This document shows positions 8,911-16,829 of a stretch of DNA of 64,000 nt, in pieces. Both the position numbers and the translations under genes were made by a program. The notes under the pieces are model-generated. The model did not search any database and was not told where the DNA came from. It saw nothing but the letters and a program-made list of their open reading frames with translations. Origin of the DNA: an uncultured Draconibacterium sp. (GTDB lineage Bacteria > Bacteroidota > Bacteroidia > Bacteroidales > Prolixibacteraceae); NCBI RefSeq assembly GCF_963674925.1, contig NZ_OY771647.1, forward strand, positions 1,813,501 through 1,877,500. The letters are read 5' to 3'. Within the stretch, counting starts at the first letter, position 1. Each line of letters opens with the position of its first letter.

Positions 8911-10074
8911 ATGATTAAATTAATACGAATTTTATTTGTGGTGGCTTTGGTTGCCATGGTAAGTAAAAATGTACAGGCCCAGACAGTTTCAGGTGCCAAT
9001 ACTATAACCACAGCCGTACCGTTTTTGGCAATTACGCCCGATTCGCGCGCTGGAGGTATGGGTGATGCAGGCGTGGGTACCACCGCCGATGTAAACTCGC
9101 AGCACTGGAACCCGGCAAAGTATGTTTTTATGGAGAGCGAAATGGGAGTTGGTTTATCGTATTCGCCATGGTTGCGTAACCTGGTGAATGACATTAACCT
9201 GGCTTATCTTACAGGATATAAAAGACTCGATGACGTACAGGCACTTAGTGCTTCATTGCGTTACTTTTCGCTTGGCGACATATTAACAATGGATGATCAG
9301 GGACAGCAGGGAATTCAGTTGAATCCAAATGAATTTGCGATAGATTTTGGCTACTCTCGTTTGTTGAGTGATGTATTCTCAGGAGCGGTTGCAATACGTT
9401 ACATTCGTTCCGACCTTACCGGAGGACAACTGGTAAATGGTGTCGCTTCTCAAGCCGGTAACTCGTTTGCAGCCGATGTGGCTTTCTATTATTATAACGA
9501 ATTCAGGGCAGGCCGTCAGGATAATATATTCGCTGCCGGTATTAATATTCAGAATATCGGTTCAAAAATATCTTATACGGATGGAACGGTGAAAGACTTT
9601 ATTCCAACCACGCTGAAACTGGGTGCATCATACACCATGGAACTTGATGATTATAACTCGTTTGGTTTTGCAGTTGAAGCCAATAAATTGTTAGTGCCAA
9701 CGCCAAATGACTCTATTTATAGTGATGGTGCTGTAATTTCCGGAGGAATTGGTTCTGATATTGGTGTTATAGAAGGTATTTTTAAATCGTTTGGCGATGC
9801 GCCGGGCGGATTTAAAGAAGAGATGCAGGAAATTACCTGGTCGGTAGGTGTTGAGTACTGGTATAACCAACAGTTTGCTTTGCGCGCCGGTTATTTTTAC
9901 GAGAATGAAAACAAAGGTAACCGCCAGTTTATTACTGCAGGTGCCGGTTTAAAAATGAACGTTTTTGCGCTCGACTTCTCGTACCTGTTGCCAACACAAC
10001 GTAACCACCCGTTGGAAAATACGCTGCGTTTTACGCTGGCGTTTGATATTGACGCATTTAGCAGCCAACGCTGA
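8911..10074 (+). CDS. porV: Type IX secretion system outer membrane protein PorV (LptO)
   Basis: Outer-membrane beta-barrel of the FadL-like family. It binds cargo sorting domains as they leave the SprA translocon and shuttles them to PorU. The 387-residue precursor has a signal peptide cleaved near VQAQ (residue 23). The hallmark N-terminal segment is DSRAGGMGDAGVGTTAD followed by SQHWNPAKYVF. Alternating beta strands run to the end, which finishes in an aromatic-rich barrel signature (LRFTLAFDIDAF). Its own promoter sits just upstream. The stop codon overlaps the ispF start (TGATG), so the two are probably translationally coupled. Confidence 0.93.
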   Translation: MIKLIRILFVVALVAMVSKNVQAQTVSGANTITTAVPFLAITPDSRAGGMGDAGVGTTADVNSQHWNPAKYVFMESEMGVGLSYSPWLRNLVNDINLAYLTGYKRLDDVQALSASLRYFSLGDILTMDDQGQQGIQLNPNEFAIDFGYSRLLSDVFSGAVAIRYIRSDLTGGQLVNGVASQAGNSFAADVAFYYYNEFRAGRQDNIFAAGINIQNIGSKISYTDGTVKDFIPTTLKLGASYTMELDDYNSFGFAVEANKLLVPTPNDSIYSDGAVISGGIGSDIGVIEGIFKSFGDAPGGFKEEMQEITWSVGVEYWYNQQFALRAGYFYENENKGNRQFITAGAGLKMNVFALDFSYLLPTQRNHPLENTLRFTLAFDIDAFSSQR

Positions 10075-10553
10075 TGGATTTCAGAATTGGACAAGGATAT
10101 GATGTACACCGTCTGGCCGAAGGAGAAACTTTGTGGTTAGGCGGTGTTCTTATTCCCCACAGTAAGGGAACTGTTGCCCATTCAGATGGCGATGTGCTGA
10201 TACACGCCATTTGTGATGCTATGCTGGGGGCACTGAAACTGCGCGATATTGGGACTCATTTCCCTGATACGGCTGCCGAATTTAAGAATATCGACAGTAA
10301 AATTTTGCTGAAAAAGTCGTACGAACTGGTAAAACAAAAGGGCTACGAAATTGTAAATATCGACTCAACGGTACAGGCGCAACAACCAAAATTAAAGCCG
10401 CATATTCCGGAAATGGAAAAATGTATGGCCGATATTCTGGAAATTGATGTCGACCGTGTTTCGGTGAAAGCAACAACTACTGAAAAGCTTGGCTTCGAAG
10501 GCCGCGAAGAAGGAATGTCGGTAAATGCTGTGGTACTTCTAAAACGCATGTAA
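10074..10553 (+). CDS. ispF: 2-C-methyl-D-erythritol 2,4-cyclodiphosphate synthase
   Basis: Fifth enzyme of the MEP isoprenoid pathway; it cyclises CDP-ME 2-phosphate to MEcPP with loss of CMP. The 159 residues are of standard size. Metal ligands are visible as Asp10 and His12 (GYDVHRL) and His44 (DVLIHAICDAMLGA). HSDGD and DIGTHFPDT form the substrate pocket, and the C-terminal KATTTEKLGFEGR is the family signature. The start codon overlaps the porV stop by one base, and the stop is followed at once by the next ATG, so porV, ispF and the CoA-binding gene form one operon. Confidence 0.96.
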   Translation: MDFRIGQGYDVHRLAEGETLWLGGVLIPHSKGTVAHSDGDVLIHAICDAMLGALKLRDIGTHFPDTAAEFKNIDSKILLKKSYELVKQKGYEIVNIDSTVQAQQPKLKPHIPEMEKCMADILEIDVDRVSVKATTTEKLGFEGREEGMSVNAVVLLKRM

Positions 10554-10916
10554 ATGAGCAAACGTACACTTGTTATCGGTGCCAGTGAAAACCCGGCACG
10601 ATACTCCAATAAAGCCATTCTTGCCCTTCGCCGGAACGAACACGAGGTGGTAGCACTGGCCAAACGAAAAGGTTTGGTTGAAGATGTGTCTATTCAAACA
10701 AGTTTTCCGCAAAATGAAAAGATACATACTGTAACACTTTATGTTGGTCCACAACATCAGCCGGAATATTATGCTGACATCATCCGGATGAAACCACAAC
10801 GTGTAATCTTTAATCCGGGAACAGAAAATCCGGGGTTTGCCGAAAAGCTGGAAGCTAACAGTATTGAAGCTGAAGAAGCTTGTACATTGGTTTTGTTGAG
10901 TATTGGAAATTACTAG
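10554..10916 (+). CDS. CoA-binding domain protein (YccU-like)
   Basis: A 120-residue single-domain protein with a Rossmann fold of the CoA_binding family (YccU/YneT-like). Its opening TLVIGASENPARYSNKAI is the nucleotide-binding glycine turn, and PQRVIFNPGTENPGFAEKL is the second family motif. Proteins of this size are thought to bind CoA or an acyl-CoA, but the biological role is unknown. It begins on the base after the ispF stop codon, so translation is probably coupled. A palindromic repeat follows directly after its stop. Confidence 0.82.
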   Translation: MSKRTLVIGASENPARYSNKAILALRRNEHEVVALAKRKGLVEDVSIQTSFPQNEKIHTVTLYVGPQHQPEYYADIIRMKPQRVIFNPGTENPGFAEKLEANSIEAEEACTLVLLSIGNY

Positions 10917-10917
10917 G

Positions 10918-10961
10918 CTTCGACTGCGCTCAGCGTGACGTCATAGTGAGCGGAGTCGAAG
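10918..10961. repeat. REP-like palindromic intergenic repeat
   Basis: Two 15-bp arms, CTTCGACTGCGCTCA at 10918-10932 and TGAGCGGAGTCGAAG at 10947-10961, pair with one mismatch around a centre containing TGACGTCA. Elements of this type are scattered between genes in many Bacteroidota genomes. It may also serve as a 3'-end stabiliser or terminator for the ispF operon. Confidence 0.75.
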
Positions 10962-10982
10962 GATGTTACTTACAAATTTCAT

Positions 10983-11324
10983 ATGCTGACCATGTTCAAA
11001 GAAATAAAATCGTTAGAAGAGTTTATTGCACTGAATGAAAAACAGGAGGCTGTTCTTGCTTATTTTTCAACTGATGCCTGTTCTGTTTGTAAGGTTTTAA
11101 AACCAAAAGTGGAGGAGATGGCAACAGTAGCATTTCCTAAAATGCAACTGGCTTACGTTAAGTCGGATGTGTTGCCCGATGTGGCTGCCCAAAACAGCGT
11201 ATTTACAGCACCTACCATTGTGGTTTTTTTCGATGGCCGCGAAACCATTCGAAAGAGTCGTGCCTTTAGCGTTGATGAGTTGCAACAGGAGATTGCACGT
11301 TATTATTCAATGCTTTTTGATTAG
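10983..11324 (+). CDS. Thioredoxin-like protein with CSVC active site
   Basis: A 113-residue cytoplasmic thioredoxin-fold protein. The active-site pair is Cys33 and Cys36 in ACSVCK, so the two residues between the cysteines differ from classical thioredoxin, which usually shifts redox potential. The cis-Pro motif appears in FTAPTIVVFFDG. No signal peptide is visible. Starts at 10983 (MLTMFKEI) or 10992 (MFKEI) are equally possible. It stands alone between the REP-like repeat and hutU. A general disulfide-reductase or stress role is inferred; the partner is unknown. Confidence 0.85.
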   Translation: MLTMFKEIKSLEEFIALNEKQEAVLAYFSTDACSVCKVLKPKVEEMATVAFPKMQLAYVKSDVLPDVAAQNSVFTAPTIVVFFDGRETIRKSRAFSVDELQQEIARYYSMLFD

Positions 11325-11439
11325 CGATTACTCCATCATCTAGCTTCTCGACGGAGAGAATAATTGTCAGATCTTTTTCTAATTTCCAAAGATAAAACCT
11401 GGTAAAGTCCTTTTCGATTTCATAGTCTGCGGCCAAAAG

Positions 11440-13443
11440 TTAATAAAAGAGCCCATCCAGCAGTTCATCATCAGCTTCTTCAGGCAGCGTAACTTTCAAA
11501 TCCGGATTTTCTTTCATAGCCTGCTCAATGGCAAAACGTGCCGGGTTGTTTCGTGCCCAGCTGCGGCGCGAAATACCGTTGTTTACATCCCAATGAAGCA
11601 TCATTTTCAGGCGTTCTTCTGCTTCGGGCGATCCGTCGATGGTCATTCCAAAACCGCCGTTAATTACTTCTCCCCAGCCAACACCGCCGCCGTTGTGCAA
11701 CGAAATCCAGGTAGCGCCACGGAATCCATCTCCCACAAAATTCTGCACAGCCATATCGGCTGTAAACGACGAACCATCGTAAATATTTGAAGTCTCACGA
11801 TATGGAGAATCAGTACCCGAAACATCGTGGTGATCGCGCCCTAAAACAATGGGTGCTGAGATTCGTCCGTCGGCAATAGCATCGTTAAATGCTTTGGCAA
11901 TTTTTGTTCGGCCATTACAATCGGCATATAAAATACGTGCCTGCGAACCCACCACAAGTTTGTTTTTGCCGGCTTCTTTTATCCAGTGAATATTGTCTTC
12001 CATCTGTCCGGTTATTTCTTCCGGTGCAGAGGCAGCTATTTCAGTCAAAACCTCTGCTGCAATTTTATCTGACGTTTCCAGATCCTCAGCTCTCCCTGAT
12101 GTGCACACCCAGCGGAACGGCCCAAAACCATAATCAAAAAACAGCGGACCCATAATGTCCTGAACGTATGATGGGTATTTAAACTCACCATCGGCTTTGG
12201 TAATATCGGCGCCGGCTCTACTAGCTTCTAACAGGAAAGCATTGCCGTAATCCCAGAAATACATGCCGTTTTGTGTCAGCTTATTCACGGCAGCTACATG
12301 TCGGCGCAGGGTTTTATAAACTTCTTCTTGAAACTGTTCTGGGTTTTCGGACATCATTTTATTCGATTCTTCAAAACTTAATCCGGCCGGGTAATAACCT
12401 CCTGCAAACGGATTGTGCAACGACGTTTGATCCGATCCCAGTTCAACCGGAATATTTTCTTCGGCCAGCTTTTCCCACAAATCAACAATGTTACCCTGGT
12501 ATGCGATTGAAACGGCTTCTTTATTCTCGCGCGCTTTTAGTGCACGTGCCATCAATTCGTTCAGGTCGGTATAAACTTCATCCACCCAGCCCTGACTGTG
12601 GCGAACTTCCACTGCTTTCTGATTAACTTCAGCAACAATACAAACCATCCCGGCAATTACCGTTGCTTTTGGCTGCGCTCCCGACATGCCTCCCAGTCCA
12701 CTGGTGACAAATATTTTTCCGCCAAAATCGCCGGGCGAGTGCAGGCGGGCAGCATTCATAACCGTTATTGTTGTGCCGTGTACAATGCCTTGCGGGCCGA
12801 TGTACATATACGACCCGGCAGTCATTTGTCCGTATTGCGATACACCAAGTGCATTCATCCGTTCGTAATCATCGCGGCCCGAATAGTTCGGAATTACCAT
12901 GCCATTTGTAACTACAACACGCGGTGCATTTTTATGCGACGGGAACAAACCCATTGGGTGACCCGAATACATTACCAGCGTTTGTTCGTCGCTCATCTCG
13001 GACAGGTATTTCATGGTAAGCAGATACTGTGCCCAGTTCTGAAAAACCGCACCATTTCCACCGTAAGTGATCAACTCGTGCGGATGTTGGGCAACGGCAT
13101 AATCGAGGTTGTTTTGTATCATCAGCATAATCGATGCTGCCTGTTTCGACTTCGCCGGGTATTCATCAATGGGGCGTGCGTACATTTTATAGTCGGGACG
13201 AAAACGATACATATAAATACGCCCGAAAGTTTCCAGTTCATTCAAAAACTCAGGGGCAAGTGCCTTATGAAATTTTGCAGGGAAGTAGCGCAAGGCATTT
13301 TTCAAAGCCAGTTTTTTTTCATTCGCCGATAATATGTCTTTTCTTTTGGGGGCATGGTTAATGTTGGTTTCATACGGTTTCGGCAAGGGAAGTTCGTCCG
13401 GAATCCCTTGTACAATGGCTGTTTTAAAATCTGCTAAATTCAT
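11440..13443 (-). CDS. hutU: Urocanate hydratase
   Basis: NAD+-dependent urocanase, which converts urocanate to imidazolonepropionate in histidine degradation. The 667 residues correspond to the long form seen in Bacteroidota and eukaryotes rather than the roughly 555-residue proteobacterial form. Visible family segments include ITYGGNGAVFQNWAQY, YSGHPMGLFPSH, SGLGGMSGAQPKA (NAD site region), SDQTSLHNPFAGGYYP, GPFRWVCTSG and LHNGGGVGWGE. No hutH, hutI or ftcD lies in the window, so the rest of the pathway must be elsewhere. It is transcribed away from lemA. Confidence 0.96.
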   Translation of the reverse strand: MNLADFKTAIVQGIPDELPLPKPYETNINHAPKRKDILSANEKKLALKNALRYFPAKFHKALAPEFLNELETFGRIYMYRFRPDYKMYARPIDEYPAKSKQAASIMLMIQNNLDYAVAQHPHELITYGGNGAVFQNWAQYLLTMKYLSEMSDEQTLVMYSGHPMGLFPSHKNAPRVVVTNGMVIPNYSGRDDYERMNALGVSQYGQMTAGSYMYIGPQGIVHGTTITVMNAARLHSPGDFGGKIFVTSGLGGMSGAQPKATVIAGMVCIVAEVNQKAVEVRHSQGWVDEVYTDLNELMARALKARENKEAVSIAYQGNIVDLWEKLAEENIPVELGSDQTSLHNPFAGGYYPAGLSFEESNKMMSENPEQFQEEVYKTLRRHVAAVNKLTQNGMYFWDYGNAFLLEASRAGADITKADGEFKYPSYVQDIMGPLFFDYGFGPFRWVCTSGRAEDLETSDKIAAEVLTEIAASAPEEITGQMEDNIHWIKEAGKNKLVVGSQARILYADCNGRTKIAKAFNDAIADGRISAPIVLGRDHHDVSGTDSPYRETSNIYDGSSFTADMAVQNFVGDGFRGATWISLHNGGGVGWGEVINGGFGMTIDGSPEAEERLKMMLHWDVNNGISRRSWARNNPARFAIEQAMKENPDLKVTLPEEADDELLDGLFY

Positions 13444-13588
13444 GGTGCCTCTGCTTTAATCTTAATTATTTCGAAATACAACGGCAAATTATCGCCTTTC
13501 CCCGAATTTACTTCTGATATTTCACACCTTTTGAAAATATTTGCAGTTATTGTATACGTAAAAGGGAAAACAAATAATAATTAAATAG

Positions 13589-14167
13589 ATGAAAAGATTT
13601 AGAATTGTATTAATCGCATTAGTAAGTGTAGTGTTATTTTCGAGTTGTGGTTACAACAAAATGGTGGAAATGGATGAGCAGGTAACTGCATCGTGGGCAC
13701 AGGTAGAGAACGTGTATCAACGTCGTGCCGATCTGATCCCAAATTTGGTAAATACTGTAAAAGGTTATGCGGAACACGAGCAGGAAACGTTAACCGGCGT
13801 TATTGAAGCGCGCTCGAAAGCTACTTCCGTGAATATCGATCCTACAAAATTGAATGCACAGTCGCTTCAACAATTTAACCAGGCGCAGGAAGGTCTTTCG
13901 TCAGCTTTAAGTAAGTTGATGGTAGTTGTAGAACGTTATCCTGACTTAAAAGCCAACCAAAATTTTATGGAATTGCAGTCGCAGTTGGAGGGAACCGAAA
14001 ACCGAATTGCTGTAGAACGTCGTAAGTTTAACCAGACGACACAATCGTACAATGCCTATATCCGGAAATTTCCGCGGGTAATTTATGCCGGTTGGTTCGG
14101 TTTCGAAAAGAAAACCTATTTCGAAGCGCAGCAAGGTGCAGAACAAGCTCCTGAAGTACAGTTTTAA
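13589..14167 (+). CDS. LemA family lipoprotein
   Basis: A 192-residue LemA-family protein of unknown biochemical function. It starts with a signal whose lipobox reads VLFSSC, so it is probably lipid-anchored, unlike many LemA proteins that have only a transmembrane helix. The helical family core is clear: SWAQVENVYQRRADLIPNLV, then KGYAEHE, SALSKLMVVVERYPDLKAN, NFMELQSQLEGTENRIAVER and YNAYIRKFP. lemA followed by TPM-domain genes is a recurrent bacterial arrangement, seen here with two TPM genes downstream, which suggests one envelope-associated complex. Confidence 0.9.
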   Translation: MKRFRIVLIALVSVVLFSSCGYNKMVEMDEQVTASWAQVENVYQRRADLIPNLVNTVKGYAEHEQETLTGVIEARSKATSVNIDPTKLNAQSLQQFNQAQEGLSSALSKLMVVVERYPDLKANQNFMELQSQLEGTENRIAVERRKFNQTTQSYNAYIRKFPRVIYAGWFGFEKKTYFEAQQGAEQAPEVQF

Positions 14168-14183
14168 TAGTTTTGAGAAGTAC

Positions 14184-14217
14184 GTCATACTGTCCGTCAG
14201 CTGACGGATTCAGTATC
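14184..14217. repeat. Palindromic intergenic repeat between lemA and the first TPM gene
   Basis: The arms ATACTG-T-CCGTCAG (14187-14200) and CTGACGG-ATT-CAGTAT (14201-14216) form a nearly perfect hairpin, preceded by GTC. The outer sequence GTCATACTG...CAGTATCTGG resembles the outer part of the repeat at 49681-49746, so the two are probably related families. Confidence 0.65.
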
Positions 14218-14276
14218 TGGCAAGTGAAGGAGGAGCATCCTTTTGGGATGCAGTAATTATAAAAGGAAACGAAAAT

Positions 14277-14714
14277 ATGGGAGTTCAAAAATATTTTAGT
14301 GAAGCAGGGAAACTGCAAATTACCAATGCCATTCGTGTGGCTGAAACCAATACCTCGGGAGAGATACGGGTGCACATCGAAAATCGCTGTAAAGAAGATG
14401 TTTTGGATCGTGCCGCTTATCTTTTTGAAAAGTTGGAAATGCACAAAACCGAATTACGCAACGGTGTGCTTTTTTACCTGGCGGTTGAAGATAAAAAATT
14501 TGCGATTTTAGGCGATGGAGGAATAAACCAGAAGGTGGCCGACGATTTTTGGGAAAGTACCAAGGAAGTGGTTATTGCCAAATTGAAAGAGGGGAAGTAT
14601 GCAGAAGCTTTGGCCGATGGAATTATTATGGCAGGCGAACAGTTAAAAACGCATTTCCCTTATCAGGATGATGATGTGAATGAATTATCAGACGAGATTT
14701 CGTTTGGAAAATAA
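14277..14714 (+). CDS. TPM domain protein without signal peptide
   Basis: A 145-residue protein with a TPM_phosphatase (YgcG) domain. Characteristic segments are AIRVAETNTSGEIRVHIE at the start and NGVLFYLAVEDKKFAILGDGGI in the middle, then KVADDFWE and ALADGIIMAGEQL. Unlike its downstream neighbour it has no signal peptide and no Gly-rich tail, so it is probably cytoplasmic. It lies between lemA and the exported TPM protein, separated on each side by a short repeat element. The function is unproven; a role with LemA is inferred from gene order. Confidence 0.82.
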   Translation: MGVQKYFSEAGKLQITNAIRVAETNTSGEIRVHIENRCKEDVLDRAAYLFEKLEMHKTELRNGVLFYLAVEDKKFAILGDGGINQKVADDFWESTKEVVIAKLKEGKYAEALADGIIMAGEQLKTHFPYQDDDVNELSDEISFGK

Positions 14715-14734
14715 AAATCACTGTTCCGCTTTTT

Positions 14735-14790
14735 CTCCCTTTGTAAGGGAGGTGCCCGCGTAAGGAATACGGGTGAATGGCAGAGGGGTT
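14735..14790. repeat. Short interspersed repeat with two hairpins between the TPM genes
   Basis: A hairpin CTCCCTT-TGT-AAGGGAG (14735-14751) is followed by a second, smaller stem CCCG...CGGG (14755-14773), and the unit ends GCAGAGGGGTT. Units of this plan are frequent in Bacteroidota intergenic DNA. It contains an in-frame ATG at 14777 that would wrongly extend the next gene. Confidence 0.6.
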
Positions 14791-14803
14791 AAAATTTAAA
14801 AGT

Positions 14804-15595
14804 ATGAAAAGAACAATAATATTACTAATTGCACTCGTCGTAAGCGCTACAAGCTTATTGGCACAAATACCCGAACGTCCGCAACCGGCGCGTTTGGTAA
14901 ACGATTTTGCCAACTTATTAAGCGATGGTGAACAGCAAAATATGGAAAATGCCCTGGAGCAGTTTGCACGAAAAACTTCCACACAAATTGTAGTGGTAAC
15001 GGTTCCTGATCTGGAAGGATATGATCGTGCCGATTACGCGCAACGACTGGGTGAAAACTGGGGAGTTGGCCAAAAAGGCAATGATAATGGATTGGTGGTT
15101 TTGGTTAAACCCAAAGTTGGGAACAGCAGGGGGCAGGTGTTTATTGCCACCGGCTACGGACTGGAAGGCGTTTTGCCTGATGCCGTTTTAAATACTACAA
15201 TCGTTAACGAGGAAATGATCCCTCGCTTTAAGCAGAATGACTATTATGGTGGTCTGGCGGCAGGCTTGAATGTAATTATGGATATCACCCGCGGAGAATA
15301 TACAGCCGAGAATTACCAGGAAAAGGTTAACGCAGGTGGTAGTGCCGGAATTCCCTTTGGAATTATATTTTTTGTATTGCTGATAACCTTATTCGGTAGA
15401 CGCCGACGAGGCCGGTTCTATTCTCCGGGCAGAAGTTTGCCATTCTGGTTAGCCATGGGAATGATGTCGGGAAGTAGTCGATCATCAGGCTCGTTTGGAA
15501 ACTTTTCGTCGGGAAGCGGAAGTTTCGGTGGCGGAGGCTTCGGTGGTTTTGGTGGCGGAAGTTTTGGCGGCGGAGGAGCCGGTGGAAGCTGGTAA
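14804..15595 (+). CDS. Exported TPM domain protein with Gly-rich tail (YgcG family)
   Basis: 263 residues from the ATG at 14804, which begins a good signal peptide (KRTIILLIALVVSATSLLA, then QIPERP). The periplasmic TPM domain carries RLVNDFANLLSDGE, STQIVVVTVPDLEG, GENWGVGQKGNDNGLVVLV and YGLEGVLPDA. A transmembrane helix follows (GIPFGIIFFVLLITLF), then a basic stretch GRRRRGR and a Ser/Gly-rich tail. This signal-TPM-TM-Gly tail plan is typical of YgcG proteins found with LemA. The in-frame ATG at 14777 lies inside a repeat element and is rejected. The molecular activity is not established. Confidence 0.87.
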   Translation: MKRTIILLIALVVSATSLLAQIPERPQPARLVNDFANLLSDGEQQNMENALEQFARKTSTQIVVVTVPDLEGYDRADYAQRLGENWGVGQKGNDNGLVVLVKPKVGNSRGQVFIATGYGLEGVLPDAVLNTTIVNEEMIPRFKQNDYYGGLAAGLNVIMDITRGEYTAENYQEKVNAGGSAGIPFGIIFFVLLITLFGRRRRGRFYSPGRSLPFWLAMGMMSGSSRSSGSFGNFSSGSGSFGGGGFGGFGGGSFGGGGAGGSW

Positions 15596-15836
15596 AAGAA
15601 ATTCATTTTTCGTTACATAAACAACAATGTTCAAATTTGATGAAGTCGTTTCTGAAGGAGCGGCTTTTTTCTTTTTAAGGATTTTGGTGGTCGGTGCTAG
15701 GGTTTTATAACCCTCCTTTTAAGCAGGCTTGCGCAGCCAATTTCGAAAAGCATCATACATAAATACTGCTTTTGTCGACTTCGATTAGGCAAAAAATTGT
15801 GCCGGGGCTCAATCGTATCCGCTACATTTGTACCAT

Positions 15837-15934
15837 ACAAACCCGATTTATACAAACTCTTAATAACAGAGTCAATCAAAAGAAGCATAGATGCAATGAA
15901 GAAAAAATCCCGGAGTGGACGCCGGGATTTTTTT
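15837..15934 (+). ncRNA. Candidate small RNA, about 100 nt
   Basis: TTG at 15797-15799 and TACATTTG at 15823-15830 (23-nt spacer) form a plausible promoter. It points at a region with no ORF that ends in a strong terminator (AAATCCCGG at 15905-15913, CCGGGATTT at 15922-15930, then T residues). The unit would give an RNA of about 98 nt starting near 15837. I do not recognise it as 6S RNA, tmRNA or another known family. Confidence 0.4.
15904..15934 (+). terminator. Strong Rho-independent terminator
   Basis: A 9-bp GC-rich stem AAATCCCGG / CCGGGATTT with an 8-nt loop, followed by T residues. No protein gene ends just before it on the plus strand, which supports the candidate small RNA. Confidence 0.75.
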
Positions 15935-15962
15935 ATGTGGTATTTTCTGCATTATCAGAGAT

Positions 15963-16009
15963 AAAAAAAAACAGCCGGTTCAAAATTTTTTGAACCGGCT
16001 GTTTTTTTA
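15963..16009. terminator. Bidirectional terminator after the zinc-ribbon gene
   Basis: A long perfect stem ACAGCCGGTTCAAAA / TTTTGAACCGGCTGT flanked by A-runs on the left and T-runs on the right. It can stop transcription from both strands, and sits about 15 bp past the zinc-ribbon gene end at 16025. Confidence 0.88.
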
Positions 16010-16024
16010 TCAATATCTTAATGC

Positions 16025-16801
16025 TTATTCAGCAATATCTTCAACTACGTTAATATTCTGGTCAACCAAAATACGACCGCAATATTCGCAAACAATAATT
16101 TTTTTGCGGCTGGCGATATCCAACTGGCGCTGAGGTGGGATTTTGTTAAAGCAACCACCGCAAGCATCACGCTGAATAGTAACCACGGCCAAACCGTTGC
16201 GTGCGTTCTTGCGAATACGTTTAAAAGCTCCCAAAAGGCGAGGCTCGATAAACGACTCGATTTTTTCTGATTTCGTTCTCAGCTTTTCTTCTTCGATCTT
16301 GGTTTCTTCAGTAATTTCAGAAAGTTCGTTTTTCTTCCTGTCCAGATCTTCTTCACGTTCTTTCAACTGCTCTTTCGATGCTGTAATGGCTTCCTTTTTC
16401 TGAGCCATTTCTACCGTGAACTCTTTAATTCGTTTTTCCGAAAGTTCGATTTCCAGGTTTTGGAACTCAATCTCTTTCGAAAGCGAGTCGAATTCGCGGT
16501 TGTTACGAACGTTGTTTTGCTGCTCGGTATATTTTACAATCAACGCTTGCGAATCTTTAATCGCAATTTTTTTGTTGTTGATTGAAGTGTCCAGATTTTT
16601 AACCTCGTCATCAAGGTTTACTAACCTGGTTTTTAAACCGGCAATTTCGTCTTCCAAGTCCTGAACTTCCAAAGGAAGTTCACCCCTTAGGGTTTTTATT
16701 TTATCAACTTCAGATACAACACTCTGCAACTCATGCAATGCGCGTAATTTCTCTTCTACTGAAATGTCTTTGTCTTCTTGCCTTGAATATGGTGCATTCA
16801 T
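16025..16801 (-). CDS. Coiled-coil protein with C-terminal C4 zinc ribbon
   Basis: A 258-residue protein of the conserved zf-RING_7 (C4-type zinc ribbon) family. Residues about 20-190 form a long charged coiled coil. The C-terminal zinc ribbon holds two Cys pairs, CGGC (in DACGGCFNKIPPQ) and CEYC (IIVCEYCGRIL). Related proteins have been suggested to bind nucleic acid or to act as chaperone-like factors, but the role is not settled. It is the last gene of a minus-strand run with the Nif3-like and MerR genes, which starts 28 bp upstream, and ends at a bidirectional terminator. Confidence 0.88.
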   Translation of the reverse strand: MNAPYSRQEDKDISVEEKLRALHELQSVVSEVDKIKTLRGELPLEVQDLEDEIAGLKTRLVNLDDEVKNLDTSINNKKIAIKDSQALIVKYTEQQNNVRNNREFDSLSKEIEFQNLEIELSEKRIKEFTVEMAQKKEAITASKEQLKEREEDLDRKKNELSEITEETKIEEEKLRTKSEKIESFIEPRLLGAFKRIRKNARNGLAVVTIQRDACGGCFNKIPPQRQLDIASRKKIIVCEYCGRILVDQNINVVEDIAE

Positions 16802-16829
16802 GCTCGTAATATTATTTTATACATAAAAA

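Larger units (their letters stand above)
15596..16024. other. Noncoding stretch with terminators and a candidate small RNA
   Basis: About 430 bases without a supportable gene. The order is: a weak plus-strand terminator for the TPM gene near 15639-15677 (stem with G-U pairs, then T-rich); a promoter-like pair at 15797-15830; about 70 bases of unassigned sequence; a strong plus-strand terminator at 15904-15934; and a bidirectional terminator at 15963-16009. Short open frames here show no coding features. Confidence 0.6.

Noticed and set aside
12598..13332. Long open frame of 244 codons on the plus strand inside hutU
   Set aside because: It lies wholly antisense to the well-conserved urocanase, has no recognisable motif and shows the His/Arg/Cys-rich composition of a shadow frame.
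15481..15590. Gly/Ser-rich repetitive DNA at the end of the TPM gene as a separate repeat element
   Set aside because: It is the coding sequence of the normal Gly-rich tail of YgcG-type proteins.
15772..15993. 73-codon plus-strand frame in the noncoding stretch at 15.6-16.0 kb
   Set aside because: It runs through a strong terminator hairpin and has no coding-like composition; an RNA explanation is better.
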